A stretch of 64,000 nt of DNA from Heracleum sosnowskyi (Eukaryota; Streptophyta; Magnoliopsida; Apiales; Apiaceae): positions 28,612,655 through 28,676,654 of the forward strand of contig CM061238.1 of the NCBI GenBank assembly GCA_030848705.1. Direction: 5' to 3'. Below are positions 20,091 through 31,258 of the stretch, in pieces (positions within the stretch are counted from its first letter, which is position 1; each line of letters starts with the position of its first letter). Position numbers and translations under genes: made by a program. The notes below the pieces were generated by a model. The model ran no database searches, was not told where the DNA came from, and saw nothing but the letters and a program-made list of their open reading frames with translations.

Positions 20091-21506
20091 TCAACGAATG
20101 CCATGGTCTTAGTGTCAACGGAATTGGAGACACATATTAAATTCTCATATGATCTAAAGCCTCTTCTACATGGAGTGATTCCTGGTCCAAGGAAAGAAAA
20201 TGGACAAACTTCATGTATTAGAGATGTGGACCCAACTACCTTTCAAAGATGCTTATCTCCAAAATCCCCAGCTAAACCAAATGGCAAGAATATTGCTAGG
20301 ACAATCTATCCTCCTCCATTTCCAGATGAGCTCAAGGTTCTGAGTGAACTTATTATAAAATGCAAGGAAAGCAATAAGCCTGAAATTAGGAATCAAAGAG
20401 CAATAGTCTACATGAATGGGCAAGAGATCTGTGTTTAGGCTGGTCACCCAAATTTTACTGAAGCTAAAGCTGAGGAATCAGCTAGGGCAGGCATGCAAGC
20501 TCTTGAAGTTGCCCAAGCTCTAGATGAAGAGGAAAGATTGCAAGAAGAAAGAGCTAGAGCTGAAGCTGAGCAAGCAAAAGGAAAAAGAAAAAGAAAAAGT
20601 ACAAGGCAACCTAAAACAAGAGCTAAAAGAAACTTGGCTTTTGATAAGGATGATTCTCAAAGCACTGGAACAGATGCTCCTGTAACAACCGTGCCTTCAA
20701 CTTTTTCTGATCCAGGTTTTGGAGCAAAATTAGCTTGTAACCCTGCACATCTAGTCAATTTTCATGATCAACCAATTGAGCCAAAGGAGGAGCCATTTGA
20801 GTTTGATGAAGCTAATTTTCCAAAGTTTCTAGTTGAAATGGAATCAAAGAAGAAATCAAAGCAGAGGGCTGCTAAGGCTAAACCAGTTTTTGTGAGAAGG
20901 CCACAGGTTGAAAAACCACCCACAAACCCAGAGGACCTTATCTACATTGCAGATACAAGGGAGGAGTCAGACTTAAACCTATATCTTGATGACTTGGTGG
21001 AAGTGAGAGGAATATGAGCTACTCATAAACTACCAGAGAGATTAGTGTTTGTCTACAAGGGTGGAAGGGAACAGATTTGGCCTCTACACAGAATTCTAGG
21101 AGAGGATTATCAGACATTGCTAGTGGTGTTCAAGTGCTTAAAGAAAGATTTTGGGTTCACCAAAACTGCTAAGTCTGAGGTTGTCTCCAAGATTTGTCAA
21201 ATAAAAGCTAGCTGGAACAAGCCTGATGCACTTCCCAGAATTCTAAAGGTCCCTCAAACAGGAAAGAAAATTCATCTCCAACCCTATTGGATGATGGAAT
21301 TCAGAGACAAGGACAACTGTAGGAGATTCTTCAGAATAGAGGACCGATTGGAAAAGGCATCTAATGAAACTCTAAGATTCATGCAATCCAAGTTGGGTGA
21401 ACAAGATGAAGAAGAGAAGATTTTCTACAGGAGGCTCCAAGCTCAAATTGAGGAGAACAATGCTAAGAAGGGGAAGAAAACAAGGCCACAGAGACAAAGA
21501 TGGTAA
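20091..21506 (+). pseudogene. Copia-1 ORF3, C-terminal part
   Basis: Same frame, with stops at 20436-20438 (TAG) and 21015-21017 (TGA), ending naturally at 21504-21506 (TAA). It contains a short conserved region (YPPPFPDELKVL, VYMNGQEI), a Glu/Ala-rich helix, a strongly basic cluster (GKRKRKSTRQPK) that could be a nuclear-localisation or nucleic-acid-binding signal, and a conserved final domain (FVYKGGREQIWPLHRIL, HLQPYWMMEFRDKDNC, RRFFRIEDRLEKAS). The final domain is present almost unchanged in Copia-2 (34021-34499), so it was under selection in both families. Function unknown. Confidence 0.7.
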
Positions 21507-21687
21507 ATCTGCTTAGGCTAGAGGAGCAACTCTGTGCACTTGTGTTGTAAGAATTTCTACTTTGTTTTTAATAAATTTTAAAGTATCATGAAGCTCAATG
21601 CAATTTCTACTTTTGTAATTTGTAATTTGTTTAAGTGTTTTTGTTATCATCAAGGCTCTTGATTTATGGTTGTTATTCTATCAGTCA

Positions 21688-21702
21688 TAAATTGGGGGAG
21701 AT
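21688..21702 (+). other. Copia-1 polypurine tract
   Basis: TAAATTGGGGGAGAT directly before the LTR start TGTTAGGAATATG, in the expected place for plus-strand priming. Confidence 0.9.
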
Positions 21703-22696
21703 TGTTAGGAATATGTTGTTCTTGATGATAATTATAAAAACACTTGATAGATTTTGTGTTAAGTCACTTTTGTAACTGTCAACAGAATGGTATACTTTGC
21801 AGCTTTCGTTGACAGGTAGCTCATCAACGAAATGAGTAATGTAGCAATTGCACTGTACAATACTTCACTACTTGATAGGCATTTGTTGTAGGTATTAGAT
21901 AGGTTTTCTAAGTCTTGTTGACTAAGTACTAGATAGGCAAAATAGGTTGGTTAATTGTAAATATACCGTGCCTTTTAATTTTGCCTAAGTGAAGACTTGT
22001 CAACGAAATGGAGATTACACTATCAACGGAATAAAGAATGTACCATCAACGGATTGAAGAATAAAGCTATCAACGGAATACATCTCACTACTATCAACGA
22101 ATCACTATCACTTTTCTGAACAGTTGACAAAATGATAGTGACAGTTTTCTGACAGATCAAAAGGTGATGTAGAAGTGTACTTTGCATTGGGAGCCATTAA
22201 AATGGTCACTGGGACTGAGGAAACATTCCATTTCCCAGTTAAGTTCTTGAGTGGGATCATAATAAGCATGAAGACAAAAGACAAGATCTCCAAGGACCAT
22301 TGGACAAAAGGAATGAAAAGCAAGCTACTGGCGGTTACCTTTAGTACATTTTAGAGTAGCGAAAAATAGCATTGTAAACTTGGGATATATAACCAAGTGT
22401 AGCAGTTCATTTTATAAAAAAAAAGTGAGATAGAATAATTTTGTATTAGCTTGTTTAAAGAGCACTCTCACTCTACATTAGGAACTGAGCAGCTGTGCTA
22501 CTTTTGTAACACAGATTATTCCCGAAATAAAAACACCTCAGTTGGATCCTCAAAACATCCAACTGAAATTTTATATTTGCTTGTGTGATTTTATTTTCTC
22601 TGTCAAGTTATTTAAAAGTTGTTTTAAGTTTAAAAATATCTAGAATGGTATTCAACCCCCCCTTCTACAATTCTGTTAGGTCATTTGGGATTAACA
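21703..22696 (+). repeat. Copia-1 3' LTR
   Basis: It is 994 bp, from TGTTAGGAATATG to GGGATTAACA. It has iterated family motifs (CGTTGACAG 21809, then TCAACGAA or TCAACGGA at about 21824, 22001, 22023, 22046, 22069, 22095) in its U3 part, a TATATAA-like box at 22386-22392, and a C-tract TTCAACCCCCCCTTCTACAA near its end, which is shared by the other SIRE LTRs in the window. Confidence 0.9.
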
Positions 22697-23361
22697 CTCA
22701 CTAGTTCAACCATCACTTACTCCATTAAACATCATACATATCATGCAAATCATCTCTACATCATGCTATCACTAACAATCATCCATTTATTCACTAATAT
22801 CAAATCATAAGTAAAAGTGTGAGACTTTCCCACCCGCTTACGAGTAGTGTGCCTCGGTCTGGCCATCTCTCCTATTTGCTGTTGTGTGATTTATAAAACA
22901 AAGCAAGAGTGAGCAATAAAGCCCCATAATATAATCCGTAATGAAATATGTACTATATCATAACCATAGTAAATATTTGTAAAAAACTGAAAGCCTTTAC
23001 TGCAACATAAACCAGCTTTTTAAAACAGAACTTCAATATCAAGCTAAATCAGGTAGCTTATTGAAATATAACAGTTTTGAATATTTCTCAAAATACTGCC
23101 AACATTATCGGTAACTTAGCTCCTAGGCTTTTGTTACAATGTTGCAGACACAATTCCAATTGGAAGATGGGGGCTATAACGGAAAACACCACGATACACG
23201 ATGATCAGTCGATGTATCGCAAATAACACTTTCTCTACTAGTAGAAGGACGACTTCCTATTTCGGTTATCACCCTGGCCGCATCTGGGCCCTTCATGCTA
23301 TACTGGCACCTATTTCATTGCCGAGCATGGAGTCGTACCATACTGGCACCTATTTCATTGC
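22697..23361 (-). mobile_element. Gypsy-3 LTR, left fragment
   Basis: Non-coding. It resembles the Gypsy-1 LTR in layout (AAGCAAGAGTGAGC motif at about 22902, then a CTGGCCGCATCTGGGCC-like block at about 23273) without being the same family. Its right end holds a tandem duplication of about 40 bp (TACTGGCACCTATTTCATTGC at about 23301 and 23341) and stops abruptly at the truncated Copia-2 LTR. Its continuation is probably 39182-41180. Confidence 0.6.
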
Positions 23362-23506
23362 AATCCCGAGGAACAATCCTGATATGCAATCCCGAGGAAC
23401 AATCTTGATGAACATTCCTGACATGCAATCCTGATATGTAATCCTGATGTACAATCCTGATGAGCAGTCCTGATATGTATTCCTGATTTGTAATCCTGAT
23501 GTTGAA
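23362..23506 (+). repeat. Imperfect tandem repeat of ATGCAATCCTGAT-type units in Copia-2 5' LTR
   Basis: About ten units of 13-15 bp containing CCTGAT or CCTGAC with ATG or AAC spacers. The same array occurs in the 3' LTR at 34827-34983, with unit-number differences. Confidence 0.85.
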
Positions 23507-24347
23507 GTTGAAGTACTAATTTTTAGGCTGAATAAGTCATGTTGACTATTAATAGATATGTAGAATAGGGAGGCTAATTGTAAATAGTTTATGCCTTGTA
23601 ATTTTACATAAGTGAAATTGACTGTCAATAGATAGCAACATTAGCCTTCTACGGATGTGGACAAATGTACTGTCTACGGATAGCAGTACTAGTTGTCTAC
23701 GGATGTGATCAAGATACTTTCAACGGATACAACTCAAATGGCTTCTACGGACACATACCTTGTGAAAGGGACAAGTCAGAAAGTGCACGTGGGTTGACAT
23801 ACTACATAAAACATGGAAACCAGTATTTCTGGAAACTCACGGGAAGAAAGTAGCATTCTGTTTGTATGGTCAAAAAGTAGCATTTATATAAAAGGCAATC
23901 AGCCAAGAAGGGCAAGCTACCAACACATGGACCACTACTCAGAATGGAGAAACAAGGATCTTGAATAGATTTACTTTTTGTATTATTGACTGTTCAGAAT
24001 ATCTTGTAAACTTAGGATATATAACCAAATGGAGCATAATTCTAGGGTAAGAAATCAGTTAGGCAATTTAGAGATCAAAAAGCAATATCCTTTGTAAATT
24101 GCTGAAGCTAGAATTGTGTGTTTGCAGTTGTGTGTTTATTCATAAACATCACAGAGATTTCTTCAAATAAAAATCTCTCAGGTGGACAAAACAATCCACC
24201 TGAATTTTTAATTCTTGTGATTTTATCTTGTTTGTTTTTCTATTCTTGATTTTACTTTCTCATCTTTACTGTCAAGAACTAAAGAAATTTTAAAGATTGT
24301 ATTCAACCCCCCCTTCTACAATCTTGATTCTTTGTCTGGGAATAACA
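23362..24347 (+). repeat. Copia-2 5' LTR, 5'-truncated
   Basis: Aligned with the 3' LTR it starts at the AATCCCGA of 34827, so the TG terminus and about 153 bp are missing, and no target duplication is found. It ends GGGAATAACA before the primer site. Family motifs (CTACGGAT, TCAACGGAT) occur at about 23649-23755, and a C-tract lies at 24304-24313. Confidence 0.88.
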
Positions 24348-24361
24348 ATTGGTATCAGAGC
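24348..24361 (+). other. Copia-2 primer-binding site (tRNA-Met type)
   Basis: ATTGGTATCAGAGC follows the LTR end AACA directly; TGGTATCAGAGC complements the 3' end of tRNA-Met. Confidence 0.9.
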
Positions 24362-24408
24362 AAGCTTCTAACACACAAGAAGTTTAAAGATCTAAAGACA
24401 TCTGAATC

Positions 24409-25044
24409 ATGGGTCAGAAGGATTATGGAGTCAAAATACCAGTTCTTGATAGAGAAAATTATTTTCACTGGAAAGTAAAAATGCGTCTACATCTAATGTC
24501 CATGGATGAAGGATATGTAGAGTGCATAGATCATGGCCCTCATGTACCAATAAAGCCAAACACCTCAGTAGCTCAAGCAACTGTAGGAGCTCCAAGCACC
24601 ATTCCAAAGTTACCTTCAGAATGGACTCTTGAGGACAACATTACAGTTCATAAAGATAAGAAGGGCATTAATATTTTGTTCAATGATCTTGATTATGACA
24701 TGTTTGACAATGTTATTAACTGTTCTACAACAAAGGAGATTCGGGACACTGTCCAAACCATTTGTGAATGGACTGAGCAGGTAAGGGAAAACAAGATGCA
24801 GCTCCTCATACAACAGTATAAACACTTTCACTTCAAGAGTGGAGAATCTTTGAATGATACTTTTATTAGATTTCAAAAATTGTTGAATGGATTGAAGTTG
24901 TATGGAAGGGTGTATCAAGTTAAAGATTCAAATCTTAAATTTCTCAGAGCCTTACCAAAGGAGTGGAAGCCTATGACTGTTTTTTTGAAAAACACTCAAG
25001 AGTATAAGGACTTTATTCTTGAGAGGCTGTATGGAACCCTATGA
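24409..25044 (+). pseudogene. Copia-2 gag, N-terminal capsid region
   Basis: It starts at ATG 24409, 48 nt after the primer site. The gag-polypeptide fold of copia elements (UBN2-like) is visible: NYFHWKVKMRLHL, DGPHVP-like segment, LFNDLDYDMFDNV, and ESLNDTFIRFQKLLNGL. The frame breaks at about 25036 in GGAACCCTATG, where one extra C ends the ORF early; the gene continues in the next frame from 25037. Confidence 0.85.
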
Positions 25045-26752
25045 GTTGGAAATGGAGCAGGATGAAGAAATTGAGAAGGTCCAAAAGAAAACTGGATCTG
25101 TTGCTTTAGTAGCAAGTGTTGAAAAGGCTGAGGACATGAAAGAAGAAGCTGCTGAAACTACACCAAGCCAAAGTGCTTGTGAAGGTAGAGCCGAATCAAG
25201 AAAGTGCAAAGGAAAAATGACTGAAGAAAGTGAGCCTTCCAATCAAGAGGAAATGGATGAGCTAGATGAACATTTAGCTTTTCCGTCAAGAAAATTCTCA
25301 AAGCTCAAGTTCAAGAGAAACCCTGATGTGTCCAAACCATTCAGAAATGACTTTCAATTAAACAAGAATTTTGTTGAAAGATCCAAGTTTAAATGTTTTA
25401 ACTGTGGAATGGCAGGTCACTTTGCTAATGAATGTAGAAAACCAAAAGCTGAGAAGAGTGACAGGAAGGTTGATCATGTTGACTACTAGAAGAAATACTT
25501 TGATCTTCTCAAGCGAAAGGGTAGAACATTCATAACTCAGGAGTATGACTGGGCTGAAGATGGGAATGATTCTGAGGAGGATACTGAATTTGTGAACCTT
25601 GCACTGATGGCTGATTCAAGTGAGCAGGAGGCCAATTCATCATCCAATTAGGTAATTACCACCAATCTCTCTGAGCTTTCTACTGAGGAATGCAATAGTG
25701 CAATTAATGATATGTCCACTGAATTGTACCACATGCGTATTTCTCTTAAATCACTTACAAATGAAAACACCAGGATTAAAGATGCTAATCAGTTTTTAAG
25801 TGATAGGAATGCAGTTTTGGAAACTCAATTTTTTGAGTTTGAGAAAATGAGAGTAGAGTGTCAAGTTGCCAAGGATGATTTGCTGACTGTGTTGAAAAGA
25901 GAAGAAATTCTCAAAGCACAGCTAGCTAGTGAACATGAAACAATAACTAGATGGACTGATTCCAGGAATGTTGCCACAGACATTATTAAGGCTCAAGGTG
26001 TGGATACATTCTACATGGAATCAGTAAGAAAAGATAAAAAGAAGCTAGATGTTGAAAATCTAGGAGATGACACTTCTACGGATAGTGGGCATCCGTTGAA
26101 GGGTAATACATCTACGAATAGTAAGCATCCGTTGATGGAGAACACCTCTACGGAAGTGACTTGTCCGAAGAAGTGTACATCTAGTGTTAGTCTAGAGAAA
26201 CTTGAGAAGCTGAACAAAAAGTATGGTCCAACCAACAAAAATTTTGTTCAGGGAGAATGTAGCGAAACCAAAGCTAAGGATGTCAACATAGGTCACTTGT
26301 CCAACAAGCAATTGAAGGGCACGCTAGAAATTTTAGAGGTCAAGGCTGAGGTGAAAAAGAAAAAGAACATAAATGGTAAGGTAGGGATTAACAAGCATAA
26401 CAACTATACACCTGACAAGTATGCTCCTAGGAAAACTTGTGTAAAGTGTGGTAGTGTTAATCATTTATCTACCAATTGTAGAACTGTTAAAACTCCATAT
26501 GTTCAAACGCCAATGCATGTACCCAATATGCCTATGCCTGCTATGCATAACATGTTTGCACATACTGATCAAACATCAAATTTGTATGCCAACATGCCAT
26601 TTGTTTCAAATCCCTATTTGAATGCATTCACAATGCCACAAATGACATGGATCATGCCTCACATGAATGCTATGTATGCACAAAATTCTCAAATGCCTGC
26701 ATCAAACATGTATGCATATGAACATCCTCAGCATCAAACATGTATGCATTGA
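25037..26752 (+). pseudogene. Copia-2 gag, C-terminal region with zinc knuckles
   Basis: It continues gag (YELEMEQDEEIEKVQ) in a shifted frame. It contains a CCHC knuckle CFNCGMAGHFANEC (about 25392-25433), stops at 25487-25489 (TAG) and 25649-25651 (TAG), a coiled-coil stretch (MSTELYHMRISLKSL), a segment built on CTACGGA/TCCGTTGA repeats (26076-26160, coding STDSGHPL and related units), a second knuckle CVKCGSVNHLSTNC (about 26441-26482) and a Met/Pro/Asn-rich tail. It ends TGA at 26750-26752, where an internal deletion joins it to integrase. Confidence 0.85.
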
Positions 26753-27710
26753 TCAACCTCTACCGCTGTTACACATGGATTTATTTGGACCAGTAAATGT
26801 AATGTCAATTTCAAAGAAAAGATACTGTCTTGTGATTGTGGATGATTTTTCTAAATTTACATGGACATACTTTCTGCACTCCAAAGATGAGGCAAGTGAA
26901 ATCATAATCAATCACATCAAGGCTGCTAACAATCATTCTGATCTCAAAGTAAGAAGAATCAGGAGTGACAATGGCACTGAGTTCAAGAATTCAACAATAA
27001 GGCTGTTTTGTGAGGAAAATGGAATCATTCATGAGTTTTCTGCAGCTAGAACACCACAACAAAATTGAGTGGTGGAAAGGAAAAATAGAACTCTAATTGA
27101 AGCTGCAAGAACAATGCTGGGAGAATCAAAGTTGCCCACTTATTTTTGGGCTGAAGTAGTTAACACTGCATGTTTCACTCAAAACATCTCTTTGATCAAT
27201 CAAGCAAAAGGGATGACTCCATATCAGCTGCTCAAAGGAAGGAAACCATCCTTGAACTTTCTACATGTCTTTGGATGCAAATGCTTTGTATTGAGAAACC
27301 AAGGTGAACATCTTGGAAAATTTGAGTCAAAGGCAGATGAAGCCACTTTTGTGGGATATGCAGCTGGAAAAGCCTACAGGGTTTTCAATCACAGAATCAA
27401 CATTGTTATGAAATCCGTACATGTTGTTTTTGATGATGCCAGAATTCAAGGTCTCACTGATGAGGGTTTTCATGAAACTCTCAGGTTTGAGAATGAGGTG
27501 GAAGGTCTATTTTATGATGATGAAGGTGATGATTATGAGGATGAATCAGTCCTTCCAAGAATGACTATTTCAAATATGGATAACTCAAGTTCAAATGAGC
27601 CATCCATAGAAAGGACAAATGGAGCATCCGTAGGAAGCCAAAATGGAGCATCCGTAGGAAGCCAAAATTGGAGCATCCGTAGGAAGCCAAAATGGAGCAT
27701 CTGTAGGTAG
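26753..27710 (+). pseudogene. Copia-2 pol: integrase, protease deleted
   Basis: Coding sequence resumes directly with PLLHMDLFGPVNVMS, the first integrase Asp, so the protease and the integrase zinc site (about 0.7-0.9 kb in Copia-1) are missing. The second Asp (IRSDNGTEFKN) is present. A TGA at 27066-27068 replaces the Gly of QQNGVVE. After it the catalytic Glu (VVERKNRT) and the conserved tail (FLHVFGCKCFVLRNQ) follow. The frame is lost at about 27667 inside a minisatellite. Confidence 0.88.
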
Positions 27711-27750
27711 CCAAAATGGAGCATCCGTAGGAAGCCAAATTGAAACATCA
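27619..27750 (+). repeat. 24-bp coding minisatellite in the integrase-RT hinge of Copia-2
   Basis: About five copies of GGAGCATCCGTAGGAAGCCAAAAT coding GASVGSQN; one extra T in the second copy (about 27667) shifts the frame. Each unit contains the family motif TCCGTAG. Confidence 0.9.
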
Positions 27751-28354
27751 GTAGGTGGATCACAACACAGAGTTACCTCCCCAATAAACTCAGGGGGAGT
27801 TTCTCCGAGTCATGGATCAACCTCAACTCCACATGATCATGCTTATGAGAATGATGCTACATCCTCAAGACCTACACCTGCAACAAGAAGAAAATGGACC
27901 AGGGATCACCCATTTGAACTGATCATTGGTGAAGCATCCTCAAATGTCCAAACTAGAAGAGCTACTGAAGATGAATGTTTATACAACAGCTTTCTTTCTC
28001 AAGAAGAACCAAAGAAAGTTGAGGATGCTCTTTTAGATCCAGATTGGGTATTAGCTATGCAAGAAGAGCTAAACCAATTTGACAGAAACAAAGTATGGAA
28101 GCTGGTACCAAAACCTAAAAACAGAAGTGTTATAGGTACAAAGTGGGTATTCAGAAACAAGATGGATGAAAATGGCATTGTCACAAGGAACAAAGCTAGA
28201 TTGGTTGCTAAGGGCTAGTCTCAAGAAGAAAGAATATATTATGATGAAACATTTGCCCCTGTTGCTAGAGTGGAAGCAATAAGGATATTCCTAGCCTATG
28301 CAGCCCATGTCAATTTCAAAGTCTATCAAATGGATGTCAAGAGTGCCTTCTTGA
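27711..28354 (+). pseudogene. Copia-2 pol: hinge and RT N-terminus, frameshifted
   Basis: Readable as a continuous RT start in the frame of 28216: RKWTRDHPFELIIG, ALLDPDWVLAMQEELNQF, KWVFRNKMDENGIVTRNKARLVAKG, then TAG (28216-28218), then YDETFAPVARVEAIRIFLAYAA and MDVKSAFLNGELEEEVYVS, then TAA (28387-28389) at the Gln of SQPPGF. A PPT-like CAGGGGGAG sits at 27791-27799. Confidence 0.8.
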
Positions 28355-29527
28355 ATGGGGAACTGGAAGAGGAGGTGTATGTCAGTTAACATCCTGGTTT
28401 TGAAAAATTATCCAGAATTTGTCTACTTCCTACTCAAGGCACTCTATGGATTGAAGCAAGCACCTAGAGCCCGGAATGACACTCTGTCACAGTTTCTTTT
28501 AGAGAATCACTTCACTAGAGGTACTGTTGACAAAACTCTTTTCTTTAGAAATGTTAATGACTCTAGTATACTTGTTCAAATTTATGTAGATGACATAATC
28601 TTTGGGTCTACAGATGAGAAGCTTTGCAAAAGGTTTGCCAAACTTATGCAAAGTAAATATGAAATGAGTATGATGGGTGAACTTACCTATTTGCTTGGCT
28701 TACAAGTTAAGCAAGTGAAAGAAGGAATCTTCATTAGTCAAACTAAATACATCTTTGATCTATTAAAGAAGTTTGATCTAATGGATTGCTCTCCTGCTAA
28801 AACACCCATGCCAACTACCACTAAGCTTGAATTGAATACTAAGGAAAAATGTGTGGACATTTCAAGCTATAGAGGCATGGTGGGCTCACTTTTATATTTA
28901 ATAGCTAGTAGACCTGATATTATGTTTACTACATGTCTATGTGCTAGATTTCAGGCTGATCCTAGAGAGTCTCACTTAATTGATATCAAGAGGATTTTCA
29001 GATATCTCAAGGGAACACCAAACCTTGGCATTTGGTACCCTAGAGAATCTGGCTTTGATCTAATTGGTTATTCAGATGCAGACTATGCAGGTTGCAAGAT
29101 TGACAGAAAAAGCACAACATGCACCTGTCAATTTCTAGGAAACAAGCTTGTTTCATGGTTCAGTAAGAAGCAAAATGTTGTCTCCACTTCTAAAGCTGAG
29201 GTAGAATATATTGCTGCTGGAAGTTGTTGTGCACAGATACTTTGGATGAAAAATCAACTAATAGACTATGGTATAACAGTTAATAAGATTCCAATATTCT
29301 ATGACAACACTAATGCAATTGCCATAACTGAGAATCCAGTGCAACACTCAAGGACCAAGCACATTGACATAAAGTATCACTTTATCAGGGAACATGTGAT
29401 GAATGGTACTGTTGAACTTCATTTTGTTCCAAGTGAGCAGCAAATTGCAGATATTTTTACCAAGCCACTTGATGAATCAACATTCTCAAGGTTGGTAAGT
29501 GAGCTAGGTATTCTTAACTTCTCTTAA
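28355..29527 (+). pseudogene. Copia-2 pol: RT C-terminus and RNase H
   Basis: Homology starts at about 28410 (NYPEFVYFLLKALYGLKQAPRA) after a small deletion that changes frame; the listed start codon is only the first in the shifted frame. YVDD of the RT active site is at about 28584-28596. RNase H is complete and open: SDADYAGCKIDRKST, STSKAEVEYIAAGSCCAQILWMKNQL, FYDNTNAI (Tyr for Cys), RTKHIDIKYHFIREHV. It ends TAA at 29525-29527. Confidence 0.88.
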
Positions 29528-30066
29528 TTCTTTTAAATGTATGATAATTTGTAATGCAGCCAGTGTCAACATGATTTTCATGAGAATTAAAACTCTCTGA
29601 AAAAGAAGAATTTTATCTAAGTCAAAATTTCTCCCTCTACGGATATCCTTATCCGTTGATGGTCATTTTTGACACTAGATTTTCTTTGTCTACGGATACC
29701 ATTTTACACCTCTACGGATATCGAATCCCAAAAGGTAAAATCCTATTCGTAGATAGTTTAGCTTAATCGTAACCGTTAAAGTCACAATCTTATCCTTAGT
29801 TACATGCGTACAGTACGTGTATGTAATTATAATAAATTCGTGGCTTTACTTTTTAAATCCATTACTCTTAAACGGTTAGTTTCTTGCCCAATCAGATAAT
29901 TTCTTTCAATTATTCCGGTTTTATTAGTGAATTATTTTGGTGGAGTATAAATTGAATCTTACTCTCAGTTAATCTTTTTCTATCATTTTCCAAAATTCAC
30001 TAAGGCAAGAAATCATCTTCTCTCTCAAAGCAAAAATCTCTCTCTGTAAATTCAAAGCTTACATCA
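29528..30066 (+). other. Copia-2 spacer between pol and ORF3
   Basis: No gene. CTACGGATA occurs three times (about 29637, 29692, 29713), with ATCCGTTGATGG at about 29650 and TTCGTAGAT near 29747. A/T-rich leader before the ORF3 ATG. Confidence 0.65.
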
Positions 30067-30501
30067 ATGGCACCAACCAACAAGACTATGTCTCTCACTA
30101 GTTTCACATATTAGAAGAACAACTTCACAGCTCTGGTGGACTTCGAAGAGAAGAACGCATCATATCACACTATGATGAGGTTTCTCCAGAACTGCAAGCT
30201 CTCAAAGGCGATGTTCGAAGCCCCCACACTATACTTTGAGGTAATTGAAGCAATTTAGGAATCTACTGTGCTCGATTCTGTTAATGCTACAATCACCTTT
30301 GTTCTTCAAGGTAAAGACTATGTGATAAATAGTGATGTTATTACTACTTGCTTAAATTTGCCTGAAAACAATAGGGTAGAAAAACATAGTTATACTGATA
30401 TTGTTGACATGCTGAATTCAATTAACTATGTTTTACCTACGGGTAATTTAAGTAAGATTCAGAGAAGAGACATGGTCAAAGAATGGAGTTTTTTTCTTTG
30501 A
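30067..30501 (+). pseudogene. Copia-2 ORF3 N-terminus, two stops
   Basis: ATG at 30067 (MAPTNKTM) corresponds to 16944 of Copia-1. TAG at 30112-30114 and TAG at 30256-30258 interrupt it. Conserved segments: FLQNCKLSKAMFEAP, VLQGKDYVINSDVI, MVKEWSFF. The frame changes in a T-run at about 30487-30493 (one extra T), giving the end at 30501. Confidence 0.78.
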
Positions 30502-31258
30502 TGCCATTCTTAAGGTTTTCTCTGGTAAAATTAGCAACTATGATGCTGTTACTTTTTCTATGCTTGACATTGCTTACATGCTTTTGAATGATAGCTTTTA
30601 TAACCTAGGATCCTTAATTCTGTTTGAACTAGGAGCCAAACTAGGGAATAAAGCATCTAGAAGTAAGAATGTCTATTATTCTAGATTTATCACGTTGTTA
30701 GCTAACCATGTAGAAAGTAACTTGGTGATCCAATTCCCTGCAAACTCCAAGGAATGTTGGGTTCAAAATAAGAGAGTCCTTGAGGACTTGAATAGGCTGA
30801 ACCACAACAAGGAGGTTCAATTGGTGTATCCACCAATTTTCAATGCAGCTCAAGAGGCACAAGTGAGTCAGGTAATCTCCTCAACTGTTCCTTCCTCTAT
30901 TGTCATTTCTTTGATTTCCAGTGCCACCATGGAGGCTGGAACTGTCCAACAACCTCCTACCCAAGTGGCCCCCTCTAGAATTCCTAAACCAAAATCCAGA
31001 AAGCCAACCTCAGGTGCTTCTCAAAAGGCACCGGTTGTAAAAACTACCAAAGCCCTTGAGGGGAGTGTGAAGGAGGTAGTAAGTGGTGAGGGAAGGGGTG
31101 AACATCAAAGAAACCCCAAGAACAAGGAGGGTGAGATAAGTGTGTCCCAACCTAGCCACCCTGTATCTTCTCAAAAAGATGTAGTGGTTGAAAATGAATT
31201 TATCACATCCCTAGTGACATCCTCCCAAAAGGATGTTGCTATTGAAAATAGTCCCTAA
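30502..31258 (+). pseudogene. Copia-2 ORF3, second segment
   Basis: It continues after the T-run frameshift: FDAILKVFSGKISNYDAV, LGAKLGNKASRSKNVYYSRF, ECWVQNKRVLEDLNRLNHNKE, then the Pro/Lys linker KPTSGASQKAPVVK, identical to Copia-1, and GEGRGEHQRNPKNKEGE. TAA at 31256-31258. Confidence 0.78.

Larger units (their letters stand above)
1..22696 (+). mobile_element. Copia-1: SIRE-type Ty1/copia retrotransposon, 5' end outside window, interrupted by Gypsy-1
   Basis: The parts in order are a gag C-terminus (3-427), the nested Gypsy-1 (428-12745), the rest of gag (12746-13054), protease-integrase-RT-RNase H (13075-16404), a spacer, a third ORF of about 1520 codons (16944-21506), a polypurine tract and a 994-bp 3' LTR (21703-22696). 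Copia domain order (integrase before RT), a long ORF after pol and a G-rich polypurine tract place it in the SIRE/Sirevirus lineage. At least four stops in pol and four in ORF3 make it defective. The 5' LTR and primer site must lie left of the window. The base after the 3' LTR begins a gypsy-type LTR fragment, so Copia-1 probably inserted into that LTR. Confidence 0.9.

Noticed and set aside
23362..23506. CRISPR-like array of short repeats
   Set aside because: Units of 13-15 bp without unique spacers, in a plant LTR; an ordinary minisatellite.
23201..23628. ORFs across the ATCCTGAT array, including a 92-codon minus-strand ORF
   Set aside because: Translations of tandem repeats in LTR sequence; no conserved protein.
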